Assembly (NCBI GenBank): GCA_029879555.1
Contig: JAOUQB010000170.1
Coordinates: 1-5,905 of the forward strand
DNA length: 5,905 nucleotides
From: Nitrospirota bacterium
GTDB lineage: Bacteria > Nitrospirota > Nitrospiria > Nitrospirales > UBA8639
Direction: 5' to 3'
Shown here: positions 1 to 5,905 of the stretch, one piece after another
Layout: every line of letters begins with the position of its first letter
Position numbering within the stretch: position 1 is the first letter of the stretch
The notes under the pieces: model-generated
Database searches by the model: none
Seen by the model: the letters and a program-made list of their open reading frames with translations, nothing else
What the model was told of the DNA's origin: nothing
Position numbers and translations under genes: made by a program

Positions 1-274
1 CGATCTAAGAAGACTGGATTTTACCAAAAAGACGTGTTTGGGGAACTGAGTTCAATACCCATCTTTCGAATGTCTTGACCATACAGGCGGACACCATCAG
101 AAAACAGGGACAATGGGCATTCCTTAACCGGTTCACGCCTGTCGTGTGTTAGAGTGTGCCTTTTCCACCCTGCGTAGATCTTCCCGAAACACCACGGTAT
201 CCCGAGCTGGTAAATCGATTACAATCTAACCGATCATGTGCGCCTGACTCGGCAAGCCCAGGAGCCAGATACGG
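1..274. other. Left flank without a supported gene
   Basis: This stretch lies downstream of the stop codon of the beta-barrel gene. The plus frame starting at base 1 is open for 25 codons and stops with TGA at 76-78, so it could be the tail of a gene entering from the left. I recognise nothing in it. A minus-strand frame is open from 218 to 24 (65 codons) but has no good start or ribosome binding site. I see no clear hairpin with a T run that would end the beta-barrel transcript; the inverted pair ACAGGCG/CGCCTGT (about 82-88 and 136-142) is short and widely spaced. Confidence 0.4.
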
Positions 275-1315
275 TCAAAACAGGATACGGCCACCAAACC
301 ACACATTGAGGTTACGCAAACCCTCTTCGAAACTTTCCTTGCGATGAGCACCCTGAAAGCCTGCAGTCAATGCAGCGGTGTCCGTCAACTCGTAGACAAG
401 ACTGATATCTCCTGAGACGACGTCCTCGTGTTCCCCCTTTCGCTCATCGTCGACTATGCCGGTTGTAAACCCGTTTCGTTCGTAATCGAGAGCGAATTCA
501 AGACTTAATTCTTTCAATAATTCAATGGTGAGTTCTGCAGTGATAAAATGATTAAAATACGAGATATCATCTTTCAGCAAGGGTTGATTCCGGCCATCTG
601 CGAGCCCGCGTTCATAGTGATACCCCAGGGCTAACTCGATGTGGTCGCACGCCTCCCATTCGAGGTGAGTCCCGATAGTCCAGAAATCCGTGTTGCGCTG
701 ATCAAACGCATGAGTGTAGCGGCGAAGCCCATAGCGCCCATAGAGAATTAGGGTTATGTCCTCATGGACCTTCTGCTGAATGCCGCCGGACCAAAAATGC
801 GTCGTGACCTTCTCATCTTTAAACTCTTCCTCGGGACTCACAACTGGCGTTCGTACTTCATTTTTACCTAAAAAAAGATCGGGACCGTAGAAATAACGCA
901 CCCCCACTTTGGTCTTTGTGTTGAGTTCTTGCGAAATTTGTACGCCAAGGGTCCCATGATTGAAGCGGCCATTGTCCGCAAATAGGAAGCCTTGGCCGCG
1001 CACGGTCATCTCAGTTTGACTGCCAGGGGAACCGAAGGACGTGGTCACCTGCGCCGCCGGCTCGTACACGACATCTTCGCCTTGCTCTGCGAGATGCCGG
1101 TCGATGATAGGTTGGGTTGGATCCTGATTCCGCGCTAATCGGCGCGTCGAGGAAAACAAGGCAGCATCATCAGTGTAAAACAGGTAGCTCTCAGCTTTCA
1201 CCGACCATTCTGCCACACTTGAAGGGGGCGCGATTAGTTGAGGGCCCGCCAACAGGAGACCGAAACTGAAGGTCATGAATATCTTGCAAATGAAGAGGCT
1301 TTGTGTCGTTCTCAT
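275..1315 (-). CDS. Predicted outer-membrane beta-barrel protein of unknown function
   Basis: The 346-residue protein begins with a signal peptide: a basic start (MRTT), a hydrophobic core at about residues 12-29 and a likely cleavage at SVA|EW after residue 35. The rest alternates hydrophobic and polar residues in short amphipathic strands rich in Tyr, Phe and Trp, with charged turns such as the acidic stretch VSPEEEFKDEK. The final residue is Phe, the usual C-terminal signal for insertion by the BAM complex. These traits indicate a transmembrane beta-barrel of the outer membrane, perhaps 12-16 strands. The gene is predicted from composition, not from a recognised catalytic motif, and its cargo or role is unknown. 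The start at 1315 is preceded by GAGGAG only 3 nt away, which is tight. Met14 (1276) is an alternative but would shorten the signal peptide and has no better site. It is the last gene of the co-oriented set, 330 bp after the SYLF gene, so it probably has its own promoter in the relic-containing gap. Confidence 0.8.
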   Translation of the reverse strand: MRTTQSLFICKIFMTFSFGLLLAGPQLIAPPSSVAEWSVKAESYLFYTDDAALFSSTRRLARNQDPTQPIIDRHLAEQGEDVVYEPAAQVTTSFGSPGSQTEMTVRGQGFLFADNGRFNHGTLGVQISQELNTKTKVGVRYFYGPDLFLGKNEVRTPVVSPEEEFKDEKVTTHFWSGGIQQKVHEDITLILYGRYGLRRYTHAFDQRNTDFWTIGTHLEWEACDHIELALGYHYERGLADGRNQPLLKDDISYFNHFITAELTIELLKELSLEFALDYERNGFTTGIVDDERKGEHEDVVSGDISLVYELTDTAALTAGFQGAHRKESFEEGLRNLNVWFGGRILF

Positions 1316-1645
1316 TTGCTCCTCAGCAAGTATTGATGGACTGACAGGTTGTTTGTCTGTGTCCGTGGGATAGCTTGGTGCTATGCTGAAATCAACGAAC
1401 AGAGATTATCCTACCTTATGGGATAAAATGGGAAAATGGACTTCCATTTTTTTAATATCTACAATCGTCTAACCGCGTGCCACTCCTTCTTTAAGCACTT
1501 TGTCCAAGTGTTCGATTGCAAACTTACGATCACCGACCCCACGCTTGATTCTACTGAGCTAGTATTTTAAATGTGCAGCCCAAGAAGCAGAAGCGATAGA
1601 GCTTGAGACTCAGTTTGTCATTCTTCCTTGAGCAAAGAAAGCCGG
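1316..1645. other. Gap between SYLF and beta-barrel genes
   Basis: This 330-bp gap contains the HAD relic in its centre. The part nearest the beta-barrel gene (1316-1425) must hold that gene's promoter if it is transcribed separately. One loose candidate on the minus strand is TTGATT, a 16-nt spacer, then CTATCC (about 1366-1393); it is too weak to annotate. Bases 1541-1645 next to the SYLF stop show no coding potential and no strong terminator hairpin. Confidence 0.4.
1426..1540 (-). pseudogene. Relic of the 3' end of a second HAD phosphatase gene
   Basis: Bases 1455-1532 align without gaps to 3830-3907, the end of the intact HAD gene. A hand count gives about 66 matches in 78. Translated on the minus strand it reads DRKFAIEHLDKVLKEG then VARG-stop-TIVDIKK; the intact gene has DRKSPIGHLDKALQEG then LSRGWTIVDMKK in the same place. 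The tryptophan codon TGG has become TAG at 1469-1471. Weaker similarity with small indels continues towards 1426 (a run ending in a PI motif that parallels YPF) and may reach about 1549 on the other side. Nothing upstream of that matches, so only the last ~35-40 codons survive. Substitutions fall at all three codon positions, as expected for an unselected remnant or a diverged paralogue. It is too short and interrupted to be expressed as a functional protein. Confidence 0.85.
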
Positions 1646-2248
1646 TTAGTCCTCTTTTTTCTTATCGAGCTTGGTGTATTTTGAGCCTTCTAGCGTCAAA
1701 TTGTACATCAATCCCTTTTGCCCAAAGACAAATGCCAAAATGGGATCCTTGATATTGGTCGAATCGATCGATCCGCCAGCTCCAACGGTCACCAGGGCTA
1801 CCGAACCGTCTGCCCCGACCTCCCACCCTGAGCTATTTCGAAAATCATCAAGAGACTCCTGCTGCACAAACACAAGAACAATCGTCTTGGCTTGGGCTCC
1901 AAATTGTAAACCGAACGATGCGGCAGCCGTGTTGTAATAATCCACGGTTTTCCCATCGATTCGCAGGGCTCCTTCTCCGTATTCCCCTCCGAACCCAAAA
2001 CCTGCCTTCAAAACTCTTGGGAATACAAGAACCCCTTTTGCGGTTTTCAGAAACTCTTCGCCACCTTTGACATGCTCATGAAATTTCTCCAGGGCCACAT
2101 CAACGCTCACGTCAATTTCTCTTGCGGTGGCAGCATGGGTTGGCTGGACAGAATGAAACAGAATGGCGCCCAACACAAAAAGTGAGCAAGCACCCAAGAA
2201 GAAAGCCCTTGGGGTGCGTAAAAAGGTGACTGAAAAATAAGACAACAT
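1646..2248 (-). CDS. Exported SYLF (YSC84-type) lipid-binding domain protein
   Basis: The 200-residue protein has a signal peptide (hydrophobic core about residues 15-33, cleavage after THA at residue 39), so it acts in the periplasm or at a membrane surface. The mature part is one SYLF domain: an N-terminal helix (residues 44-68), then the hallmark AKGVLVFPRVLKAGFGFGG, a GEGALR strand, the YYNTAAASFGLQFGAQ segment and a C-terminal AFVFGQKGLMYNLTLEGSK. This is the usual size for bacterial stand-alone SYLF proteins. The eukaryotic relatives (Ysc84/SH3YL1) bind phosphoinositides; in bacteria the ligand is not settled, though lipid binding is the common assumption. The start is well fixed by AGGAGG at 2258-2263, 9 nt upstream, the best ribosome binding site in the window. 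It lies 112 bp beyond the patatin gene, far enough for either a separate promoter or read-through. Confidence 0.92.
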   Translation of the reverse strand: MLSYFSVTFLRTPRAFFLGACSLFVLGAILFHSVQPTHAATAREIDVSVDVALEKFHEHVKGGEEFLKTAKGVLVFPRVLKAGFGFGGEYGEGALRIDGKTVDYYNTAAASFGLQFGAQAKTIVLVFVQQESLDDFRNSSGWEVGADGSVALVTVGAGGSIDSTNIKDPILAFVFGQKGLMYNLTLEGSKYTKLDKKKED

Positions 2249-2360
2249 GATGTAATCCCTCCTTTATAAAAATAAATTCAATCTGGTGACTACTTCAGCC
2301 CCAATATCATCATTCCAGAGTCTCCACAAAAAATTATTTTCTTTGTCTTGAATTTCTGCG
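2249..2360. other. Gap between patatin and SYLF genes
   Basis: The 112-bp AT-rich gap carries the SYLF ribosome binding site. The minus-strand segment ACAAAGAAAAT-AATTTTTTGT (about 2328-2348) could fold into an AT-rich hairpin just after the patatin stop, but it has too little G+C to be called a terminator. A loose promoter-like pair TTGGGG, 17 nt, TTGAAT (minus, about 2278-2306) could serve the SYLF gene. Confidence 0.3.
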
Positions 2361-3763
2361 TTACTGTTCGAGAAATTCCCTAATCTTTGATTCGTTCTGA
2401 GCGACGACTTTGGCTGCGGAGGTCAGGATCAAATCACGGTCGCAGGTTGATTCTAACCAGAGCCGTGTGACAATTCCTGCCAAGTGGGTCACAACTTCCT
2501 TGGGAGAGCGCCAGCTGGTTTCTTCCTTGCGACAGGATTCGGGTAAATCACTGAGGTCATCTTTCCACTGTGCATGGGTATGGCTGAGTCTGATCAAACT
2601 TATTGTACGAGTGTCCGGCAAAAGTCCTTGATGTTGTGCGATATCCAGGAACATGGCTCGATAAGCCACGGAGCGCTCTTCCATGATGCTGGGTATTCGT
2701 GAGAAATCATAACTGAAGAGGGAGAACCCTTCTTTTCGATGGTTCAGAGCCGCGCCTCCGACCGAAAAGGGAAACGAACTGTCAATCAGGATGATCAGCG
2801 CACGGCGCGCACTTCCCTTTTGCAATTGCTTGAGGGACACCATGATCAAAGACTCGGCGCCGGTGTTATCGGAAAGACCTCCGTCTCCGATATGCCAATA
2901 CTGATCTTCGTCCTCATTATGTAGACTAATTGGCCCGATGATGGGGGGAAAAGACATTGAAGCCGCAACTGCAGCCGAGACAGGAATGCGACAAATATCG
3001 ATCTTCAAATCTTGAGCCGTCCGGGATTGCAACGTGTCCCAGCGTGCTCGGAGTCTTCGTTCACGCTCCCTCTCTAATTGATTGGTCACGGAAGGTGCGG
3101 GTAACGAACTGATGAAGTCGTATTGTAACGCATCCTGACTGAGGGTGCTAAGAACCAACCGGCGACCGTCGTTATACAAAGTGGTATTGATGAGCAACGT
3201 AGGAGAGCTGCTGTCTTGTTCCCACTGAGCGACATCACTGAATTTCGTCTTGCCAAGATACTCTTCACCTAGAATCTCGGCAAGAGATTTTGCGGTCCAA
3301 GCCGGGTTGAACCAACGAAGGCTAAAAATTTGCCGCCAAAGGAGTAAGCTCTCGAAATCTTGAGCCATCGTACTTTTAAACTGGCCAAAGAATCGCTGAT
3401 ACTCTTCGGTCAATTCTCCGCTAGAGGTCAGGATCGGCGTTTCGGATGGAGGTTTTTTAAGCACATAGTAGGCGGAGGCGAGGCTACCGCCGGACACGCT
3501 GGAGACATGGGATACCTGACTCAACAAGGACTGATGCTTCGGTCCAACTTGAATCCGCCCTAGCGCCTCAAACGCTCCAGATGCAAACAACGCCGCTCGA
3601 CTCCCCCCCCCGAAACAGCTAACCCGATAATCGTCTCTTTGTCAGGAGAAGAGGTTATGCAACTCTCATGATCTGGAGCGGGCTTCAAGGTGTAGACCGG
3701 AGAAGTCACACAGCCCGTCAAAACAACGGTGAAGGCCAGGCAGAAGGTAGGAACTCGAATCAT
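2361..3763 (-). pseudogene. Patatin-like phospholipase lipoprotein, split by a frameshift
   Basis: Two overlapping frames make one patatin-family protein. The first, from 3763, begins with a lipoprotein signal (lipobox LTGC, acylated Cys18) and reaches the oxyanion-hole glycines GLAVSGGG at residues 47-54, then goes out of frame and stops at 3560-3562. The second frame continues from SRAALFASGAF to 2361 without interruption. Adding one G to the nine-G run joins them into 467 residues. The joined protein has GGGSR (52-56), the nucleophile elbow HVSSVSGGS with catalytic Ser91, the conserved SAAVAASMSFPPIIGPI block (about 263-279) and DGG with catalytic Asp294. Patatins are Ser-Asp acyl hydrolases that cleave fatty acids from phospholipids; here the enzyme would be membrane-anchored and face the periplasm. 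The first glycine of the usual GxSxG elbow is Ser (residue 89). Transcription probably continues from the HAD gene 20 bp upstream; only a weak AGAGAA precedes the start. A lone downstream product starting at TTG 3590 would lack both the lipobox and the oxyanion hole. Confidence 0.9.
3603..3611 (-). repeat. Nine-G homopolymer at the patatin frameshift
   Basis: The plus strand shows nine consecutive C; on the coding strand this is nine G inside codons 51-54 (Ser-Gly-Gly-Gly). With ten G the frame runs on as SGGGSRAALFASG, a correct patatin motif; with nine it reads SGGGVERRC and ends 13 codons after the GGG. Runs of this length are prone to slippage during replication and transcription and to miscounting by sequencing. 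Confidence 0.9.
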
Positions 3764-3783
3764 ATGCGTCTTAGTTCTCTCAT

Positions 3784-4797
3784 TTAATTCTTGAGTTCAA
3801 ATGGATAGATAACCTTCCAATCTTTTTTCATATCCACAATCGTCCAACCGCGTGACAATCCCTCCTGAAGCGCTTTGTCCAAGTGTCCGATTGGGGACTT
3901 ACGATCATACGCCCATTCACGATCGTCGTCAGTATGACGAACAATACCCATAAACCGGATTCCTTTGCCGGCAGCGGTCCATTGCAACATTTGAAGATCG
4001 CCATCGGAATTTCCAAAGGCAGCGATGGGGCGCCGACCGATAAATTTGTGAATGGCCACAGGCTTTCCAGCCTTATCGTCAATGAAGTCAATTTCAGGTA
4101 GACGAACAATCACCGGGGTTTCATCGCGAACTTCAAACTTGGTTTTAATACTACTGCCAACAACCTGTTCAGGGGGAATCCCATAAACCTGCTCGACCCA
4201 GGGCCGCATAAATTCAATGCCTCCTCCTGAGACAATGAAGGTCTTAAACCCATTGGCCCGAAGATAATGAAGCAATTCCAACATAGGTTGATAAACGAGA
4301 TCGGTGTAGGGGCGCTTGAAACGTGGATGTTGTGCGGTCGCGAGCCAGTCTTTCACAATCTTCTCAAATTCGACCGTAGTCATGCCTGCGTGGGAAGCCA
4401 TGACAAGTTGTAGCAACCCCTTTTCGCCGGAGGCCGCTAATGCAGCCAGATCATGTTCCAGGACCGCCTTGAAAGGCATCTGATCTTTCCACTCCGGATG
4501 TTGAGCCGCGAGGCTTTTGACACGATCCATCGCGAAGAGAAGTTGAAAGTAGGCCGGTTGCTCTGACCACAAGGTCCCATCGTTATCAAATGTCGCAATG
4601 CGTGCTCCTGGAGGAACGAAATGCAATGAGGAGGACGTGGCCACTTCCTTGACGAAGCTAAGAATCTGTTGCTTGGTTTTTCCTTCTTTCCAAGAGGGTA
4701 ATGGATCCTGGGCATAGACAGAAAAAGCCGAAGCCATGACACACAAACACAAAACGGTAATCCGCCAAAAGAATCGTCCCTGAAACTTTCTATTCAT
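3784..4797 (-). CDS. Periplasmic HAD-superfamily phosphatase
   Basis: The 337-residue protein has a signal peptide with a basic start, hydrophobic core (residues 13-27) and cleavage after VYA at residue 29. The HAD motifs are complete: motif I FDNDGTLW with nucleophile Asp71 and acid/base Asp73, motif II VSGGG with Ser189, a motif III lysine (Lys244 or Lys250) and motif IV FGNSDGDLQML with Asn262 and Asp266 binding magnesium. About 110 residues between motifs I and II form a helical cap of the C1 type, as in phosphoserine-phosphatase-like enzymes. The expected reaction is hydrolysis of a small phosphomonoester in the periplasm; the substrate cannot be read from the sequence. AAGGA at 4806-4810, 8 nt before the ATG, supports the start. 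The stop is 20 bp from the patatin start, suggesting one transcript with the phosphatase first. A decayed copy of its 3' end lies at 1426-1540. Confidence 0.9.
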   Translation of the reverse strand: MNRKFQGRFFWRITVLCLCVMASAFSVYAQDPLPSWKEGKTKQQILSFVKEVATSSSLHFVPPGARIATFDNDGTLWSEQPAYFQLLFAMDRVKSLAAQHPEWKDQMPFKAVLEHDLAALAASGEKGLLQLVMASHAGMTTVEFEKIVKDWLATAQHPRFKRPYTDLVYQPMLELLHYLRANGFKTFIVSGGGIEFMRPWVEQVYGIPPEQVVGSSIKTKFEVRDETPVIVRLPEIDFIDDKAGKPVAIHKFIGRRPIAAFGNSDGDLQMLQWTAAGKGIRFMGIVRHTDDDREWAYDRKSPIGHLDKALQEGLSRGWTIVDMKKDWKVIYPFELKN

Positions 4798-4925
4798 CTG
4801 TATTTTCCTTTCAAATAAGAGAGTCGATGAACCGATTAGAAGCCAAAGTGGTCATCGGAGTATTTCTACGCGCAGCTAATCTGTCACGGTAGCCGGCCGA
4901 ATCGATGCAGCATGTTGCCCCTGAG

Positions 4926-4952
4926 GCCCAAAAGTAGGGCAGCCAAATGCCC
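4926..4952 (-). promoter_or_regulatory. Overlapping hairpins in the putative HAD leader
   Basis: On the minus strand GGGCA-TTTGGC-TGCCC (4937-4952) and GCCC-TACTTTT-GGGC (4926-4940) are two short stems that share the segment 4937-4940, so they cannot form together. A third weak stem (GGC/GCC, 4917-4927) overlaps the second. The arrangement resembles an alternative-fold leader, but the stems are only 3-5 bp, there is no long U run, and no known riboswitch consensus is visible. The first stem could also be a poor terminator for the DUF4136 gene. Confidence 0.2.
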
Positions 4953-5002
4953 TTCCTTCCCCCATAGGTCACGTCTATCTCCAATGATCTAAGCGACCAT
5001 CC

Positions 5003-5008
5003 ATTATA
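5003..5008 (-). promoter_or_regulatory. Candidate -10 box upstream of the HAD gene
   Basis: The minus strand reads TATAAT, a perfect sigma-70 -10 hexamer, about 205 nt upstream of the HAD start codon. The position 17 nt further upstream shows CCTCGA, which is a poor -35, and there is no extended TG element. It may be an activator-dependent promoter or a chance match. Confidence 0.3.
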
Positions 5009-5059
5009 AAACGATCATGATTGGCTCGAGGCAGCTCACCTGATTCTCATCTCAATGAC

Positions 5060-5069
5060 GGCGCGCGCC
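5060..5069. repeat. Perfect 10-bp palindrome GGCGCGCGCC
   Basis: This palindrome starts 1 bp beyond the DUF4136 stop codon and is flanked by AAT/ATT arms that could extend the stem with a small bulge. It may help end or protect the DUF4136 transcript, but it has no loop and no T run, so a terminator call is not justified. Confidence 0.35.
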
Positions 5070-5070
5070 A

Positions 5071-5649
5071 TTAATTGGCAGGAGGCGGGAATTTCGCGAA
5101 CATCTCCGTGATGACATCCCGGATTTGGGACTCAACTTTTTCAGGGTCAGCATGCACCGTATCGTTTCCGGTCCCGCGCCAAAGTAATAATTTTGGTTCT
5201 GCCCCGTAGATATCGACGACCAGAGTGCCTTTGACCACAGTGACCGGGGTGGCGGTTCCGGTCGAGAGCCCTACGCCCCACATTCCCATTCCTCCGCCAT
5301 ATCTGCCGTAGCTCGCGCCCCAGGAGGGGCCATAGCCATACCCATATGATGTCGTGGTGTAACTGACCTCCTTGGTCGTGGCGACATGATAGGAAACGAA
5401 CATGTCCGGGCTTACGTCACTTTTCTGGAATTCTTTTCCAACAAGTTGTTCATCAATGGCAGAGACAATCCTGCGATCCATGAGTGGGTTCTTGGCAGAT
5501 GTTCCCTCTCCCCACGCGTAGGTCCGGTATTTGGAGAAGTCTGCTTGGTTATCGTAATCGATGTAAACTTTGGACGTGCAACCCGTCAAAGCCAGCACGA
5601 GAAACAAACCCAGGACTTCTGTCCCCCTCAATATCTTTCTTGTCTTCAT
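5071..5649 (-). CDS. DUF4136-family lipoprotein
   Basis: The 192-residue protein starts with a lipoprotein signal: basic MKTRK, hydrophobic stretch at 12-21 and lipobox LTGC with Cys24. The mature part fits DUF4136: the early DYDNQADFSKYRTYAWGEG segment, a short helix with the VSPDMFVSYHVATTKE strand, and a C-terminal VVDIYGAEPKLLLWRGTG segment followed by a helix ending in AKFPPPAN. Between them, residues 96-131 form a Gly/Tyr-rich stretch (SYGYGYG, RYGGGMGMWG), which is common in this family as a flexible loop. The function of DUF4136 is not established; members are small envelope lipoproteins. No Asp stands at position +2 after the cysteine (Thr is found), so by the Lol rule known from Enterobacteria it would go to the outer membrane. 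AGGAG at 5656-5660, 6 nt before the ATG, supports the start. The next gene lies 273 bp away, so it is probably a separate unit. Confidence 0.9.
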   Translation of the reverse strand: MKTRKILRGTEVLGLFLVLALTGCTSKVYIDYDNQADFSKYRTYAWGEGTSAKNPLMDRRIVSAIDEQLVGKEFQKSDVSPDMFVSYHVATTKEVSYTTTSYGYGYGPSWGASYGRYGGGMGMWGVGLSTGTATPVTVVKGTLVVDIYGAEPKLLLWRGTGNDTVHADPEKVESQIRDVITEMFAKFPPPAN

Positions 5650-5905
5650 GTCTTACTCCTCGTTTTGTGAAATTTCTAACTATCGTCATCTGCTCCAAGT
5701 TGATGTATCGCTTCAGAGGCTTCCTCAGCGTGCAGAGGTGTAGAAGATACTGGGAAATTAGTTCGTGATGTTGCCACACATATTATTGACGATTCAAGCG
5801 TGGCGTTAACGTGTCAGGAATGAGACGGGAACTGAAAACTCAGGGTATTTCCCTCCTTCTAGATATACGAAAATTTAGACGCAGATTAAGGTGAACCTGG
5901 CAGTA
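5650..5905. other. Right flank without a supported gene
   Basis: This holds the upstream region of the DUF4136 gene. A loose promoter-like pair on the minus strand (TTGGAG near 5694-5699, then TTAGAA about 16 nt on) is too weak to annotate. CGTTAACG (about 5802-5809) is a short palindrome. On the minus strand AGAAGGAGGG at 5851-5860 looks like a ribosome binding site but no start codon follows at a workable distance. No RNA gene or mobile-element end is recognisable. Confidence 0.35.

Larger units (their letters stand above)
4798..5070. other. Gap between DUF4136 and HAD genes
   Basis: The 273-bp gap has no open frame worth reporting. It contains the HAD ribosome binding site, a set of short G+C-rich inverted repeats (4917-4952), a pyrimidine-rich tract (4950-4963 on the plus strand) and a TATAAT hexamer. 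Together these suggest a promoter with a leader of roughly 190-200 nt for the HAD-patatin pair. Confidence 0.4.

Noticed and set aside
1..78. Open plus-strand frame at the left edge ending in TGA, possibly the tail of a gene
   Set aside because: Only 25 codons, and the peptide (ending in SIPIFRMS) matches nothing I recognise; chance cannot be excluded.
24..218. Minus-strand frame open for 65 codons downstream of the beta-barrel gene
   Set aside because: No credible start codon or ribosome binding site and no recognisable motif.
2361..3590. Independent 409-residue patatin starting at TTG 3590
   Set aside because: Leu59 of the restored protein lies there; a start at this point would drop the oxyanion-hole glycines and the lipobox, and no ribosome binding site precedes it.
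4937..4952. Hairpin GGGCA/TGCCC as an intrinsic terminator for the DUF4136 gene
   Set aside because: Five-base-pair stem with only a TTTT a few bases later; also 118 bp past the stop codon.
5549..5779. Minus-strand frame of 76 codons overlapping the DUF4136 start region
   Set aside because: It overlaps the well-supported lipoprotein gene in another frame and has no family features.
5797..5850. Possible transposon end around the CGTTAACG palindrome and the following GTGTCAGGAATGAG
   Set aside because: No matching inverted end, no target duplication and no transposase in the window.
5851..5860. Strong ribosome-binding-site-like AGAAGGAGGG on the minus strand
   Set aside because: No ATG, GTG or TTG follows within the usual 5-12 nt and no open frame continues from it.
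1..5905. tRNA, rRNA, CRISPR array or insertion sequence
   Set aside because: No cloverleaf, no rRNA-like stretch, no regularly spaced repeats and no transposase or integrase motif were seen on either strand.

Overview
The window carries five genes, all on the minus strand and all encoding proteins with a Sec-type or lipoprotein export signal. It reads as a cell-envelope block of a Gram-negative bacterium: there is a predicted outer-membrane beta-barrel ending in phenylalanine, two lipoproteins with LTGC lipoboxes, and two proteins with cleavable signal peptides. Base composition looks close to 50% G+C by eye. The gene families (SYLF/YSC84, DUF4136, periplasmic HAD phosphatase, patatin lipoprotein) are common in Proteobacteria and Nitrospirota. 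I lean weakly towards one of these but cannot fix the taxon.

In order of transcription (right to left): 5650-5905 is a flank with no supported gene. 5071-5649 is a DUF4136 lipoprotein. 4798-5070 is a gap with a perfect TATAAT and a possible folded leader. 3784-4797 is a periplasmic HAD-superfamily phosphatase. 2361-3763 is a patatin-like phospholipase lipoprotein, 20 bp behind the HAD gene and probably in the same operon. 1646-2248 is an exported SYLF-domain protein with a strong ribosome binding site. 1316-1645 is a gap that holds a degenerate copy of the 3' end of the HAD gene. 275-1315 is a beta-barrel protein of unknown function. 1-274 is a flank with nothing supported.

Two observations stand out. 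First, the patatin gene is split by a -1 frameshift inside a run of nine G (minus strand) that encodes the glycine-rich oxyanion-hole motif. One more G restores a single 467-residue reading frame with lipobox, GGGxR, serine elbow and DGG all in place. This is either a sequencing slip, a fresh mutation, or a slippage switch. Second, a stretch about 2.4 kb away from the HAD gene matches the last ~35 codons of that gene at about 85% nucleotide identity without gaps, but carries an in-frame Trp-to-stop change. It is the remains of a second HAD copy between the SYLF and beta-barrel genes, so the locus has undergone duplication and decay.

How the genes might work together is inference. A phospholipase anchored in the envelope and a periplasmic phosphomonoesterase from one transcript could act one after the other on lipid-derived substrates, beside a lipid-binding SYLF protein and an outer-membrane barrel. 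Nothing in the sequence identifies the substrate.
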